The translations under genes were made by a program, and so were the position numbers. From NCBI GenBank assembly GCA_963841445.1, contig CAWJCP010000001.1:248001-312000 (forward strand): DNA of 64,000 nucleotides. The letters run 5' to 3'. Under the pieces are notes generated by a model that worked only from the letters and a program-made list of their open reading frames with translations, made no database searches and was not told the DNA's origin. Position 1 is the stretch's first letter. Every line of letters begins with the position of its first letter. This document shows positions 15,193 to 26,267 of this stretch, one piece after another. This DNA comes from Mayfieldus sp963841445 (lineage in GTDB: Bacteria > Actinomycetota > Thermoleophilia > Solirubrobacterales > 70-9).

Positions 15193-15828
15193 GTGCGGGC
15201 GATCCGCGACCGGCTGCGGGAGATCTACGGGCGGCCTCGCAACTGGCCGCATCACGAGCCGGTCTCCGAGCTGGTGCGCACGGTGCTCTCGCAGAACACC
15301 AACGACCGCAACCGAGACGTCGCATACACGCGCCTGCGCGAGCGCTTCCCGAGCTGGGAGGCGGTGCGCGACGCGCCTTCGGAGGAGGTGATCGAGGCGA
15401 TTCGCCCGGGAGGCCTGGCGCAGCAGAAGGGGCCGCGGATCCAGCACATCCTCACCAGCCTCGGCGACCCGATCGAGCTCGACTGGCTTGCCGAAGCGCC
15501 GCGCGCCACGGCAATCGGATACCTGACCGAGCTGCCCGGGGTCGGCCGCAAGACCGCCGCCTGCGTGCAGATCTTCTCCTTCGGGCTGCCGGAGATCCCC
15601 GTTGACACCCACGTCTACAGGGTCGGTGGGCGGCTCGGGCTGTTCCCGGCCAAGGCCTCGCTCGAGCGCGCCCATGATGAGATGCTCGCGATCGCCGCTC
15701 CCGACGACGCTTACGAGCTGCACATGAACCTGATCCGGCACGGGCGCGAGGTATGCCGCCCGCGTCCCCGCTGCGAGCAATGCGGGCTGCGCCGGATGTG
15801 CCCCTGGTACCGGGCCAACCGCAGTTAG
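15193..15828 (+). CDS. nth: endonuclease III-like DNA glycosylase with 4Fe-4S cluster
   Basis: Bifunctional DNA glycosylase/AP lyase family protein for oxidised pyrimidines. It shows the helix-hairpin-helix LPGVGRKTAACV with the catalytic Lys, PVDTHVYRVGGRLGL with the catalytic Asp, and a C-terminal C-x6-C-x2-C-x5-C cluster motif (VCRPRPRCEQCGLRRMCPW). FPSWEAVRDAPSEEVIEAIR is the family's variable start region. The start is uncertain: no ATG exists near the N terminus, GTG 15193 gives 211 residues, and an upstream CTG near the kinase stop is possible. It may be translationally coupled to the kinase. Confidence 0.88.
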   Translation: MRAIRDRLREIYGRPRNWPHHEPVSELVRTVLSQNTNDRNRDVAYTRLRERFPSWEAVRDAPSEEVIEAIRPGGLAQQKGPRIQHILTSLGDPIELDWLAEAPRATAIGYLTELPGVGRKTAACVQIFSFGLPEIPVDTHVYRVGGRLGLFPAKASLERAHDEMLAIAAPDDAYELHMNLIRHGREVCRPRPRCEQCGLRRMCPWYRANRS

Positions 15829-15859
15829 TATCTCCGCGCCACGGTCGGCCGGCAACCGA

Positions 15860-16264
15860 ATGAGAAAGCGACCCTTCGTCATCGCCGCAGTCCTCGCCGT
15901 CTTCCTTGCGGTGCTGATTCCGCTCTGGGCTTATTTCTCCAACGCCGACGACGACAGCGGGGCTCGCAAGGTGCCGGCGAGCCTGACGACGGGCAAGCAG
16001 CTCTTCGACACCAACTGCGGAACCTGCCACACTCTCAACGCCGCCGGGACCGATGGCAACTTCGGTCCCGACCTCGACAACCTGCTCGCTCCCACCGGGC
16101 AGCCGACCGACAAGTCCACGATCGACTCCACCAAGCAGCGAGTGCTGAACGCGATCCATAACGGCGTCGACTCCTCGACCCCGGGCCGGATGCCGGCCGG
16201 GATCCTCGCCGGCGAGCAGGCCGACCAGGTCGCCGATTTCGTCGCCCGCGAGGCGGGGGGCTGA
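15860..16264 (+). CDS. membrane-anchored class I cytochrome c
   Basis: 134-residue electron carrier. Residues 5-27 form an N-terminal hydrophobic anchor (FVIAAVLAVFLAVLIPLWAYF) after a basic start. The haem site CGTCH lies around residues 53-57 in FDTNCGTCHTLN. The distal Met ligand is probably in GRMPAGILAGEQADQVADFV. The fold is like small cytochromes c6/c551 facing the periplasm or cell-wall side. The neighbouring gene starts 3 nt after its stop and encodes a small Cys/His-rich secreted protein, suggesting a two-gene unit. There is no oxidase or reductase partner in the window. Confidence 0.88.
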   Translation: MRKRPFVIAAVLAVFLAVLIPLWAYFSNADDDSGARKVPASLTTGKQLFDTNCGTCHTLNAAGTDGNFGPDLDNLLAPTGQPTDKSTIDSTKQRVLNAIHNGVDSSTPGRMPAGILAGEQADQVADFVAREAGG

Positions 16265-16266
16265 GA

Positions 16267-16698
16267 ATGGCGACCTCGAGAGCACCGCGGCTCCGGGTCG
16301 CGCTTCTGCCGCTGATCGCCTCTGCCCTGCTCTGCGGCCCCTTCGTGGCAAGCGCCGGTGGGGTCAAGGTCCAGGTGCTTGGGTTCGTGAACAACCTCCA
16401 CGACTGCCCGGCGGGGCCGCGGACCTGCGATCTCTACACCGTCCTCACGAATCATCGCGCGAAGGTGAAGATCTGCCCGCGTCATAGGCACTGCCACCGA
16501 GGCAAGCCAAACAAGCAAGGCGCCAAGGTCCTCTACTCGGCCGGCTACAACACCCACACCGGTCGCCGCAAGACCACCTACATCGTCTGCCGGCGCCACC
16601 GGCCCCGGCACTGCCGCAAGATCAGGGCCAAGCCGCCAAAGGTGTTCAGCCGCCTTTCTGGCCCCGGCCGCGTTTCGCAGCTCGCGCCCGTCCGGTAG
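16267..16698 (+). CDS. small secreted Cys/His-rich protein of unknown function
   Basis: 143 residues. The N terminus is a clear signal peptide (LRVALLPLIASALLCGPFVASA). The mature part contains CPAGPRTC, then ICPRHRHCHRG and VCRRHRPRHCRKIR, a repeated Cys-x3-4-His/Arg-Cys pattern suggesting metal binding or disulfides, with high Arg/Lys/His content. I do not recognise the family. The start lies 3 nt after the cytochrome c stop, so co-expression is likely. A structural or metal-scavenging role would be speculation. Confidence 0.6.
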   Translation: MATSRAPRLRVALLPLIASALLCGPFVASAGGVKVQVLGFVNNLHDCPAGPRTCDLYTVLTNHRAKVKICPRHRHCHRGKPNKQGAKVLYSAGYNTHTGRRKTTYIVCRRHRPRHCRKIRAKPPKVFSRLSGPGRVSQLAPVR

Positions 16699-16703
16699 GC
16701 TCG

Positions 16704-16734
16704 TTGACAAGTTATGGGCGTGGCTCGCTTTATC
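16704..16734 (+). promoter_or_regulatory. candidate promoter for the secreted EEP gene
   Basis: Consensus -35 TTGACA (16704-16709) and TTTATC (16729-16734), spaced 19 nt, which is longer than optimal. A good ribosome site (GAGGAGG) precedes the start codon downstream. Confidence 0.4.
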
Positions 16735-16777
16735 GCGCCCTCGGCCTCAGGGGGCCGTTCCAACGAGGAGGAGTCGG

Positions 16778-17995
16778 ATGATGCCCAGTAGCCCAAGCAA
16801 GCCGCGGAAGCGAGCCGGACGCTCGCCGCTTGCGGTACTGATCGCCCTCGGCGCCGTCCTGGCGCTCTGTCTGCTGCCGAGCGCCGCGCTCGGGCACGGC
16901 TTTTGGCATCAGAAGCGCAGCGATCCGGTCGACGTAATGAGCCGCAACGTCTACCTCGGCGCCGACTTGACGCCAGCGCTTGCCTCCACCACCCCGGCGC
17001 AGTTCTTCGCCGCCAACGGAGCGATCCTGCGCCAGGTGACGCGAACCAACTTCCCGGTCCGTGCCAGGGGCCTCGCGAACGAGATCCTGAGCCAGCGCCC
17101 CGACCTCGTCGGCCTTCAGGAGGTGGCGCTCTGGCGCACCGCGCCCCCGTCGCTGGCTCCGGTTCTCAGCGGCCCGAGCGCGACCACGGTCCGCTACGAC
17201 TTCCTGCAGCTTCTGCTCGACCAGCTCAACCGGTATCACCCCGGCCTCTATCGGGCGGTCGAGGTGCAGCCGGAGTTCGACTTCGAGGCCCCCGCGGACG
17301 AGAACGGAGTTCCCAACGACGGACCCGATCCGCCCGGAGGGCTGCTTGCAGACACCGAGATCAACGGCAGGCTGACGATGCGCGACGTGATCCTCGCCCG
17401 CCAGGGGACCCAAACCACCAACCCGCAGGGCGGGCACTTCAGCCACCTGCTCAACGTCACCGTCTCCGGGATCCCGATCACGGTGACCCGCGGCTGGACC
17501 TCGGTTGACGCCAGGGTCGGCCATCCGTGGCCGTTCTCGTTCCTCGGCCACAGCCGGCCGTTCCACTTCGTCAACACGCATCTGGAGGCGTTCGACGACG
17601 AGACCCAGCACCCCAGCATCCGCGCCCAGCAGGCGAGCGAGCTGGTGGCGCCGGGCGGGCCGGCCCGCAGCACCCTGCCGGTGATCCTGGTCGGCGACCT
17701 GAACTCCGACGTCGCCACCGAGGTCAAGCCCGGCGATGCCCAGGCCTACCAGGTGATGCTCGACGCGGGGTTCGTCGAGCGCAGCACGAGCAACCCGCTC
17801 AGCTGCTGCATCCACGATCCGGACCTGATGGCCGGAACAGCGGCCGAGTTCGATCACAAGGTCGACCACGTCATGACCAGCTCGCCGGAGCTCGTGAAGC
17901 TTCAGCGCGCCGCCGTGACCGGGCGCCAGCAGCACAACGGCCTCTGGGACTCCGATCACGCCGGACTGTTCAGCGGCCTGCGGATCTCCCGCTAG
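16778..17995 (+). CDS. secreted endonuclease/exonuclease/phosphatase family protein
   Basis: 405-residue exported EEP-fold hydrolase. Residues 1-38 form a basic N region plus a hydrophobic core (LAVLIALGAVLALCLLPSAALG) consistent with a signal peptide. Catalytic landmarks follow: DVMSRNVYLGADL (Asn), LVGLQEVALW (Glu), FVNTHLEAF (His), ILVGDLNSD (Asp-x-Asn) and LWDSDHAGLFS (Asp-His). Substrate could be phospholipid, nucleic acid or sugar phosphate. GAGGAGG lies 8 nt before the ATG pair at 16778/16781. A strong hairpin terminator follows the stop. Confidence 0.85.
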   Translation: MMPSSPSKPRKRAGRSPLAVLIALGAVLALCLLPSAALGHGFWHQKRSDPVDVMSRNVYLGADLTPALASTTPAQFFAANGAILRQVTRTNFPVRARGLANEILSQRPDLVGLQEVALWRTAPPSLAPVLSGPSATTVRYDFLQLLLDQLNRYHPGLYRAVEVQPEFDFEAPADENGVPNDGPDPPGGLLADTEINGRLTMRDVILARQGTQTTNPQGGHFSHLLNVTVSGIPITVTRGWTSVDARVGHPWPFSFLGHSRPFHFVNTHLEAFDDETQHPSIRAQQASELVAPGGPARSTLPVILVGDLNSDVATEVKPGDAQAYQVMLDAGFVERSTSNPLSCCIHDPDLMAGTAAEFDHKVDHVMTSSPELVKLQRAAVTGRQQHNGLWDSDHAGLFSGLRISR

Positions 17996-18015
17996 CCGAC
18001 CAGACGCATTGACTG

Positions 18016-18050
18016 CACGAGGGCCCGCGCTCCCAGCGCGGGCCCTCGTG
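18016..18050 (+). terminator. perfect 15-bp hairpin between the EEP gene and dnaK
   Basis: CACGAGGGCCCGCGC, loop TCCCA, then the exact complement, starting 21 nt past the EEP stop. The tail is only TTG, as often seen in GC-rich actinobacteria. It isolates the heat-shock operon from upstream transcription. Confidence 0.75.
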
Positions 18051-18141
18051 TTGCCGCCGTGAGCCGGTCGCCGGGGGAGCCGAGGCCGCAGCCGTCAGCC
18101 TCCCGGCCTTTACCAGCCTGCGTGTATCTGCCATACTCCGA

Positions 18142-18155
18142 CTTAGATTTCTTAG
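18142..18155 (+). promoter_or_regulatory. direct repeat CTTAG-N4-CTTAG upstream of dnaK
   Basis: Lies 34 nt before the GTG in the only AT-richer patch of the dnaK upstream region. It is not the HAIR consensus (CTTGAGT-N7-ACTCAAG) bound by HspR in other actinobacteria. It may be a diverged site or part of the promoter; evidence is positional only. Confidence 0.3.
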
Positions 18156-18188
18156 GCAAATAGGACGAAACCTGGAGGATCAGCAGAC

Positions 18189-20075
<1,887 letters not shown>

Positions 20076-20082
20076 GGCTCAA

Positions 20083-20751
20083 ATGAACGAGCGACCGGAG
20101 CCTCAGCAAGGAGGGCACCACCCCCCGGCGGCGGAGGCTGGGCAAGAGCCCGCCGAGCGGCATCCTTCGGATCCCTCGCTCGGCGCGAGTGAAGAGGTTG
20201 ATGGTGATCGAGCGCCGAGCGAAGCGAGCTCGCGAGCGGAGGGTGATTCCGCCGAGAAGGTCGAGCAGGACCTCGACGAGCTGCGCTCCGAGACCGAGCG
20301 CGAGCGCGACGAGTACTTGGAGCTGGCGCAGCGCACCAAGGCCGACTTCGAGAACTACCGCCGGCGCGTCGCGGGGGAGGCGGAGTCGGCGCGGCGGCGC
20401 GGCAAGTCGGAGCTGGCGACGGAGCTGGTCCCGGTGCTCGACAATCTCGAGCGGGCGCTGCTGACGGCGGAGATCGACCCGGTCGCGGCACTGGCGGCGG
20501 AGCTATCCGTCGACGGCGCCCTCGAGCAGGGCGTCGCGCTCACCTACCGCGACCTTCGAGCGACCCTCGAGCGGGCCGGTGTCGAGGCCTACGATCCGAG
20601 CGGCGAAAAGTTCGACCCGGAGCTGCACGAGGCGATCGCGACCCGTCCGGCCGGCGACGCCGAGCCGGGCACGGTGCTCGACGTGGCGGCGAAAGGCTAC
20701 CGGCTGGACGGTCAGGTGATTCGGGCCGCCCGCGTGGTGGTCGGCGAGTAG
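20083..20751 (+). CDS. grpE: nucleotide exchange factor GrpE
   Basis: 222-residue cochaperone that releases ADP from DnaK. The N-terminal 70 residues are disordered (Pro/Glu/Ser). A long coiled coil follows (VEQDLDELRSETERERDEYL, LAQRTKADFENYRRRV), then LVPVLDNLERAL and the beta-wing with YDPSGEKFDPELHEAI and GTVLDVAAKGYRLDGQVIR, the C-terminal GrpE signature. The ATG is 7 nt after the dnaK stop and the gene ends 7 nt before dnaJ, so the genes are co-transcribed. Confidence 0.96.
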   Translation: MNERPEPQQGGHHPPAAEAGQEPAERHPSDPSLGASEEVDGDRAPSEASSRAEGDSAEKVEQDLDELRSETERERDEYLELAQRTKADFENYRRRVAGEAESARRRGKSELATELVPVLDNLERALLTAEIDPVAALAAELSVDGALEQGVALTYRDLRATLERAGVEAYDPSGEKFDPELHEAIATRPAGDAEPGTVLDVAAKGYRLDGQVIRAARVVVGE

Positions 20752-20758
20752 GCGTCGC

Positions 20759-21868
<1,110 letters not shown>

Positions 21869-21884
21869 GCCGGAAGAAGCGCTG

Positions 21885-22397
21885 ATGGCGACTCGAAGGC
21901 AGGGTGGACGGGGCGAAAAAGGTCGCCCGGGCGGGGAGGGTCGACGCCTCGACGAGACCCGCGGTGTGTTCATGATCTCGGTCGCCGCCGAGCTCGCCGA
22001 AATGCACCCGCAGACCCTGCGCATGTACGAGGCGCGGGGCCTGATCACCCCCCAGCGCTCGCCGAAGAACACGCGCCTCTACTCCCAGCGCGACGTCGAG
22101 CGGCTGCGTCGGATCCAGCAGATGACCAGCGAAGACGGGCTCAACCTGGCCGGCGTGGAGACGGTGCTGGAGCTGGAGCGAACCGTGCAGCGGATGCGCG
22201 CCGAGCTGGCCCGGATGCGTGAGCGGACCGCCGAGATTGAGCAGCGGATCGCACGCGAGGTCGAACAGGTGAAACGCTCCCTGAAGGCCGAGATCGTGCC
22301 CTACGGCGCCTATGAGGTGCTTCCCGCCGAGGCGGCGCGCAAGCCGTACAAGATCCCGGTTGCCAGGCCGTCGCGGCCGAAGCGGCGAGAGGGCTAG
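21885..22397 (+). CDS. hspR: heat-shock repressor HspR (MerR family)
   Basis: 170-residue DNA-binding repressor. The MerR helix-turn-helix is at about residues 30-95: ISVAAELAEMHPQTLRMYEA, RGLITPQRSPKNTRLYSQRD and VERLRRIQQMTSEDGLNLAG, the HspR variant. A coiled coil follows (LERTVQRMRAELARMRERTA). In Streptomyces and Mycobacterium, HspR uses DnaK as corepressor and binds HAIR sites before dnaK and clpB. Here it sits inside the operon it probably controls, but I see no exact HAIR site upstream of dnaK. The ATG at 21885 avoids the dnaJ overlap and has GGAAGAAG upstream. Confidence 0.93.
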   Translation: MATRRQGGRGEKGRPGGEGRRLDETRGVFMISVAAELAEMHPQTLRMYEARGLITPQRSPKNTRLYSQRDVERLRRIQQMTSEDGLNLAGVETVLELERTVQRMRAELARMRERTAEIEQRIAREVEQVKRSLKAEIVPYGAYEVLPAEAARKPYKIPVARPSRPKRREG

Positions 22398-22406
22398 CCG
22401 GCGACC

Positions 22407-25013
22407 ATGCAGCCCGACCGCTTCACGCTCAAGGCCCAGGAGGGCGTCGCCGCCGCACAGCGGATCGCCTCGGCGTCCGCCAACACCGAGGTGGCGCCGC
22501 CGCATCTGTTGCTGGCCCTGCTCGAGCAGGAGGACGGCCTGGTCGCTCCCGTGCTCCAGAGGCTCGGCGTCGATCTGCCCGCGATCACCCAGCGGGCTCG
22601 CGACGCCGTCGGCGCGCTTCCGACCCTGGGCGGCGACGCCGAGCCGGAGGCCCGGCCGTCCTCGAGCCTGGTCAAGACGCTGCAGCGCGCCGAGCAGGCG
22701 ATGGCGGCGCTCGGCGACGAGTACATCTCAACCGAGCACTTCCTGCTCGCCTTGGCCGAGGAGGCGTCCGGCGTCGCCGAGCTGCTTCCCGACCGCAGCT
22801 CGCTCGAGAAGGCGATCGCGGAGGTCCGCGGTCCGCACCGCGTCACCTCCCCCACCCCCGAGAACGAGATGCAGGCGCTGGAGAAGTTCGGTCGCGACCT
22901 CACCGCCGAGGCGGAGGGCGGCAAGCTCGATCCGGTGATCGGGCGCGACGAGGAGATTCGCCGCGTGATCCAGGTGCTCTCCCGCCGCACCAAGAACAAC
23001 CCGGTGCTGATCGGCGACCCGGGGGTCGGCAAGACCGCGATCGTCGAGGGATTGGCGCAGAGGATCGTCTCCGGGGACGTCCCCGAGAGCCTCCGCGACC
23101 GCCGCGTGATCGCGCTTGACATCGGGGCCCTGCTCGCCGGCTCCAAGTACAGAGGCGAGTTCGAGGAGCGCCTCAAGGCTGTCCTCAAGGAGGTGCAGGC
23201 GGCGGAAGGCCAGATCGTGCTGTTCATCGACGAGCTGCACACGATCGTCGGCGCCGGCGCCGCCGAGGGCGCCGTGGACGCCGCCAACCTGCTGAAGCCG
23301 ATGCTCGCTCGCGGCGAGCTGCGCGCGGTCGGCGCCACCACCCTCGACGAGTACCGCAAGCAGATCGAGAAGGACGCGGCGCTGGAGCGGCGCTTCCAGC
23401 CCGTCTTCGTCGACGAGCCCGACGTCGCCGACACGATCGCGATCCTGCGCGGCCTCAAGGAGCGCTACGAGGTGCATCACGGAGTGCGAATCGCCGATTC
23501 GGCGATCGTCGCCGCGGCGACGCTCTCGGCCCGCTACATCGCCGACCGCTTCCTCCCCGACAAGGCGATCGACCTGATCGACGAGTCCGCCTCGCGGCTG
23601 AAGATCGAGATCGACTCGATGCCGACCGAGATCGACGAAGTCGAGCGGCGGGTGCAGCAGCTCGAGATCGAGCGCGAGGCGCTCCGCAAGGAATCCGACG
23701 ATGCGTCGATCGGCCGCCGCGAGGCGATCGAGGCCGAGCTGGCTGAGCTGCGCGAGCGCTCCGCGGAGATGAAGGCGCGCTGGCAGAACGAGAAGGGCGC
23801 GATCGAGGCGATCAAGGCGGCGAAAACGCGCCTCGAGGAGGCCAACCGCGACCTCGAGCGCGCCGAGCGCGACGCCAACCTCGAGCGTGCCGCGGAGCTG
23901 CGCTACGGCGAGATCCCGGAGCTCGAGGCCACGGTCACCGAACAGGAGGAGAAGCTCGCCCAGCTGCATCGCGAGGGCGGCACGATGCTGACCGAGGAGG
24001 TCACCGACCAGGACGTCGCGGAGGTGGTGGCCAAGTGGACCGGAATCCCGGTCTCGCGGCTGATGGAGGGCGAGGTCGAGAAGCTGATCCAGATGGAGGA
24101 GCGGCTGCACGAGCGGGTGATCGGCCAGGACGAGGCGGTCGAGGCGGTCTCCAACGCCCTGCGCCGCTCGCGCGCCGGGCTCTCGGACCCCAACCGGCCG
24201 ATCGGCTCCTTCCTCTTCCTCGGCCCGACCGGGGTCGGCAAGACGGAGCTGGCGCGTGCCCTGGCCGAGTTCATGTTCGACTCCGAGCAGGCGATGGTCC
24301 GCATCGACATGTCCGAGTACATGGAGAAGCACTCGGTCGCGCGGCTGATCGGCGCGCCCCCTGGATACGTCGGCTACGAGGAGGGCGGCCAGCTGACCGA
24401 GGCCGTTCGCCGCCGCCCCTACGCGGTGATCCTGCTCGACGAGATCGAGAAGGCGCATCCGGACGTGTTCAACACCCTGCTGCAGCTGATGGACGATGGG
24501 CGGCTCACCGACGGACAGGGCCGCACCGTCGACTTCACCAATGCCGTCTTGATCATGACCTCGAACGTCGGCTCGGCGGAGATCGTCGGCGAGTCCGTCG
24601 ACGAGAAGATGCGGGAACGGATCGAGGAGATCCTCGCCACCACCTTCAAGCCCGAGTTTCTGAACCGGATCGACGACGTCGTGATCTTCCACCGGCTCTC
24701 GAAGCCCGACATCGGGCGAATCGTCGAGCTGCAGGTCGGCCAGCTGGTACAGCGGATCCGCGAGCGCGGCATCGAGGTCGAGCTCTCCGACGACGCACGA
24801 ACCCTGCTCGCCAACCTCGGCTATGACCCGACCTACGGCGCCCGCCCGCTGAAGCGGGTGATCCAGAAGCAGCTGATCGACAAGCTGGCGCTGCGAATCC
24901 TCGCCGGCGAGTTCGCCGACGGCGACGCGGTGAAGGTCGAAGCCGCCGACGGCGAGCTCAGCTTCGCGAAGGCCGCCAGCCCTGCGCGCACGCCCGCGAA
25001 GGCCGCCGCGTAG
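22407..25013 (+). CDS. clpB: disaggregase ClpB (Hsp100)
   Basis: 868-residue AAA+ disaggregase working with DnaK. N-domain at 1-145. First AAA module has Walker A GDPGVGKTAIVEGLA and Walker B VLFIDELHTIVGAG. The middle coiled coil (about 400-525; EIDEVERRVQQLEIEREALR, then ANRDLERAERDANLERAAEL) distinguishes ClpB from ClpA/C. Second AAA module has GPTGVGKTELARALAEF and VILLDEIEKAHPDVFN, ending with GARPLKRVIQKQL. Length and motifs are complete. It begins 9 nt after hspR; its position in the dnaK operon is shared with some actinobacteria. Confidence 0.98.
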   Translation: MQPDRFTLKAQEGVAAAQRIASASANTEVAPPHLLLALLEQEDGLVAPVLQRLGVDLPAITQRARDAVGALPTLGGDAEPEARPSSSLVKTLQRAEQAMAALGDEYISTEHFLLALAEEASGVAELLPDRSSLEKAIAEVRGPHRVTSPTPENEMQALEKFGRDLTAEAEGGKLDPVIGRDEEIRRVIQVLSRRTKNNPVLIGDPGVGKTAIVEGLAQRIVSGDVPESLRDRRVIALDIGALLAGSKYRGEFEERLKAVLKEVQAAEGQIVLFIDELHTIVGAGAAEGAVDAANLLKPMLARGELRAVGATTLDEYRKQIEKDAALERRFQPVFVDEPDVADTIAILRGLKERYEVHHGVRIADSAIVAAATLSARYIADRFLPDKAIDLIDESASRLKIEIDSMPTEIDEVERRVQQLEIEREALRKESDDASIGRREAIEAELAELRERSAEMKARWQNEKGAIEAIKAAKTRLEEANRDLERAERDANLERAAELRYGEIPELEATVTEQEEKLAQLHREGGTMLTEEVTDQDVAEVVAKWTGIPVSRLMEGEVEKLIQMEERLHERVIGQDEAVEAVSNALRRSRAGLSDPNRPIGSFLFLGPTGVGKTELARALAEFMFDSEQAMVRIDMSEYMEKHSVARLIGAPPGYVGYEEGGQLTEAVRRRPYAVILLDEIEKAHPDVFNTLLQLMDDGRLTDGQGRTVDFTNAVLIMTSNVGSAEIVGESVDEKMRERIEEILATTFKPEFLNRIDDVVIFHRLSKPDIGRIVELQVGQLVQRIRERGIEVELSDDARTLLANLGYDPTYGARPLKRVIQKQLIDKLALRILAGEFADGDAVKVEAADGELSFAKAASPARTPAKAAA

Positions 25014-25295
25014 CCCTGGATAACCCTCGATTCGAGAGTTAGCCTTCAGGCGTGCCGTGAGGCGTCCCAGGCGTGAGTGGACGGGCCGAGGCGGGCCTCA
25101 GGACACGCGACGGCGCCGAGCGCCGGGACCGCTGCTTAATCGAACCGTTACCGAAACGTTTCCAACCCACGATAAGTTTGCGCAGGAACAAGCTTCATGG
25201 GGCCGAAACGTTGGTGCTAAAGGTGAGGCGCGTCTCGCACGACTATGTAATAGGGCGTTGCGAGGACTTTCCCCGGCTATGCAGAGACTGAACAG
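25014..25295 (+). promoter_or_regulatory. 282-nt AT-richer leader upstream of the membrane protein/transglycosylase pair
   Basis: No credible gene. Base composition drops well below the surroundings at about 25135-25290. It holds the perfect palindrome GAAACGTTTC (25153-25162) and a second copy of CCGAAACGTT at 25203-25212, 52 nt after the first copy at 25151. A GCTTAATC box near 25134 and GGTGCTAAAGGTGAGG downstream suggest a structured RNA. Position before cell-wall lytic genes recalls c-di-AMP (ydaO) riboswitches, but the conserved 3' part (CCGUCAGCUAAC-like) is absent. Function open. Confidence 0.45.
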
Positions 25296-26267
25296 ATGAC
25301 CGAGCTAGTGGCGCGACTACACGGCAACGTTGGCAGCGCGAGAATGCGAGCCATGTTCGAGCGCCTGACCTGGCCGCTGCGCACCCTGGCCTGGAAGGTC
25401 GAGGAGGCAGTCCTCTGGCCCCTCGGCGACCTGCTTCGCCGAGGCCCCAAGACGCCCCGGCTCGAGTCCTCCGCCGCGCGGGCCGAGGCGAGCGCCCCGG
25501 AGACGATCGAGATCGCGCCGGAGCTGGGTCGCGGCCCGACCGGCTGGCCCGTCTCCCCCGCTTCGACCGCCGCGGCGAAAGCCACGAGCGCAGATCGCGG
25601 GCCGCTGTCGCGGCGCTTCGGCGCTCCGATCCGCGAAACCGCGATCGTCCTCGCGACGATCGCGATCGCGGCCGGCGTCGGCGTCGGCGTCGCAACCCTG
25701 CTCGGCGGTTCCGAGGGCGCACCGAAGACTCCCTCCGCCAGCCCTCGCCCGTCGTCCGATCAAGCGGCCGCCGCGGGGGCGCCAAGCGCCGCAAGCGGTC
25801 CAGCTACGTTGCAGGGTGTCTCTCCCGACTTCAAGGCTTCGCAGGGCTCGCAGGCTAAGGGCGCCACCGCCGCCGGGGCCCAGGCCTCGCCGCTCGCGAA
25901 GACCAACTCCAAGCCGTCCTCGATCCCCCCCGGCCTCGCCGACAACGTCGCCGCGATCAAGACGGCGCGGGCCTTCTCGGGAGCATTCGTCTTCTATGAG
26001 ATCGGCAAGACCGACGCGAAGGTCCGCAAGACGTTCAGGGCAACCGCGACTCCGGCGCTGGCGCGAGCCCTGGAGGATCGCCCGCCGCGACTTCCCGACA
26101 ACGCCAACGTGCCGACGGCGACGGTCAAGAACATCGTCCTCGGGACCCCGCAGGGCAAGAAGCTCGACGCCAGCGTCTCGCTGCTTCGCCTCGGCTCGAT
26201 CAGCGAGCTGCGCCTGACGATGACGCGGACCAAGGGCGGCTGGGCCGTCAGCGAGGTGCGCGGATGA
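25296..26267 (+). CDS. single-pass membrane protein of unknown function, coupled to a lytic transglycosylase
   Basis: 323 residues. Residues 1-110 are cytosolic with low complexity. One transmembrane helix is at about 112-138 (ETAIVLATIAIAAGVGVGVATLL). A long Ala/Pro/Ser-rich extracellular linker is followed by a globular C-terminal region (NVAAIKTARAFSGAFVFYEI, LRLGSISELRLTMTRTKGGW) with mixed beta-alpha pattern. I do not recognise a family. It ends in ATGA, overlapping the transglycosylase start, so translation is coupled and the product probably assists or anchors that enzyme. Alternative ATG starts lie at 25344 and 25353. Confidence 0.65.
   Translation: MTELVARLHGNVGSARMRAMFERLTWPLRTLAWKVEEAVLWPLGDLLRRGPKTPRLESSAARAEASAPETIEIAPELGRGPTGWPVSPASTAAAKATSADRGPLSRRFGAPIRETAIVLATIAIAAGVGVGVATLLGGSEGAPKTPSASPRPSSDQAAAAGAPSAASGPATLQGVSPDFKASQGSQAKGATAAGAQASPLAKTNSKPSSIPPGLADNVAAIKTARAFSGAFVFYEIGKTDAKVRKTFRATATPALARALEDRPPRLPDNANVPTATVKNIVLGTPQGKKLDASVSLLRLGSISELRLTMTRTKGGWAVSEVRG

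Noticed and set aside
25014..25295. c-di-AMP (ydaO) riboswitch
   Set aside because: Only GCTTAATC and the cell-wall context fit; the conserved 3' half is missing, so I list it only as an unidentified leader.
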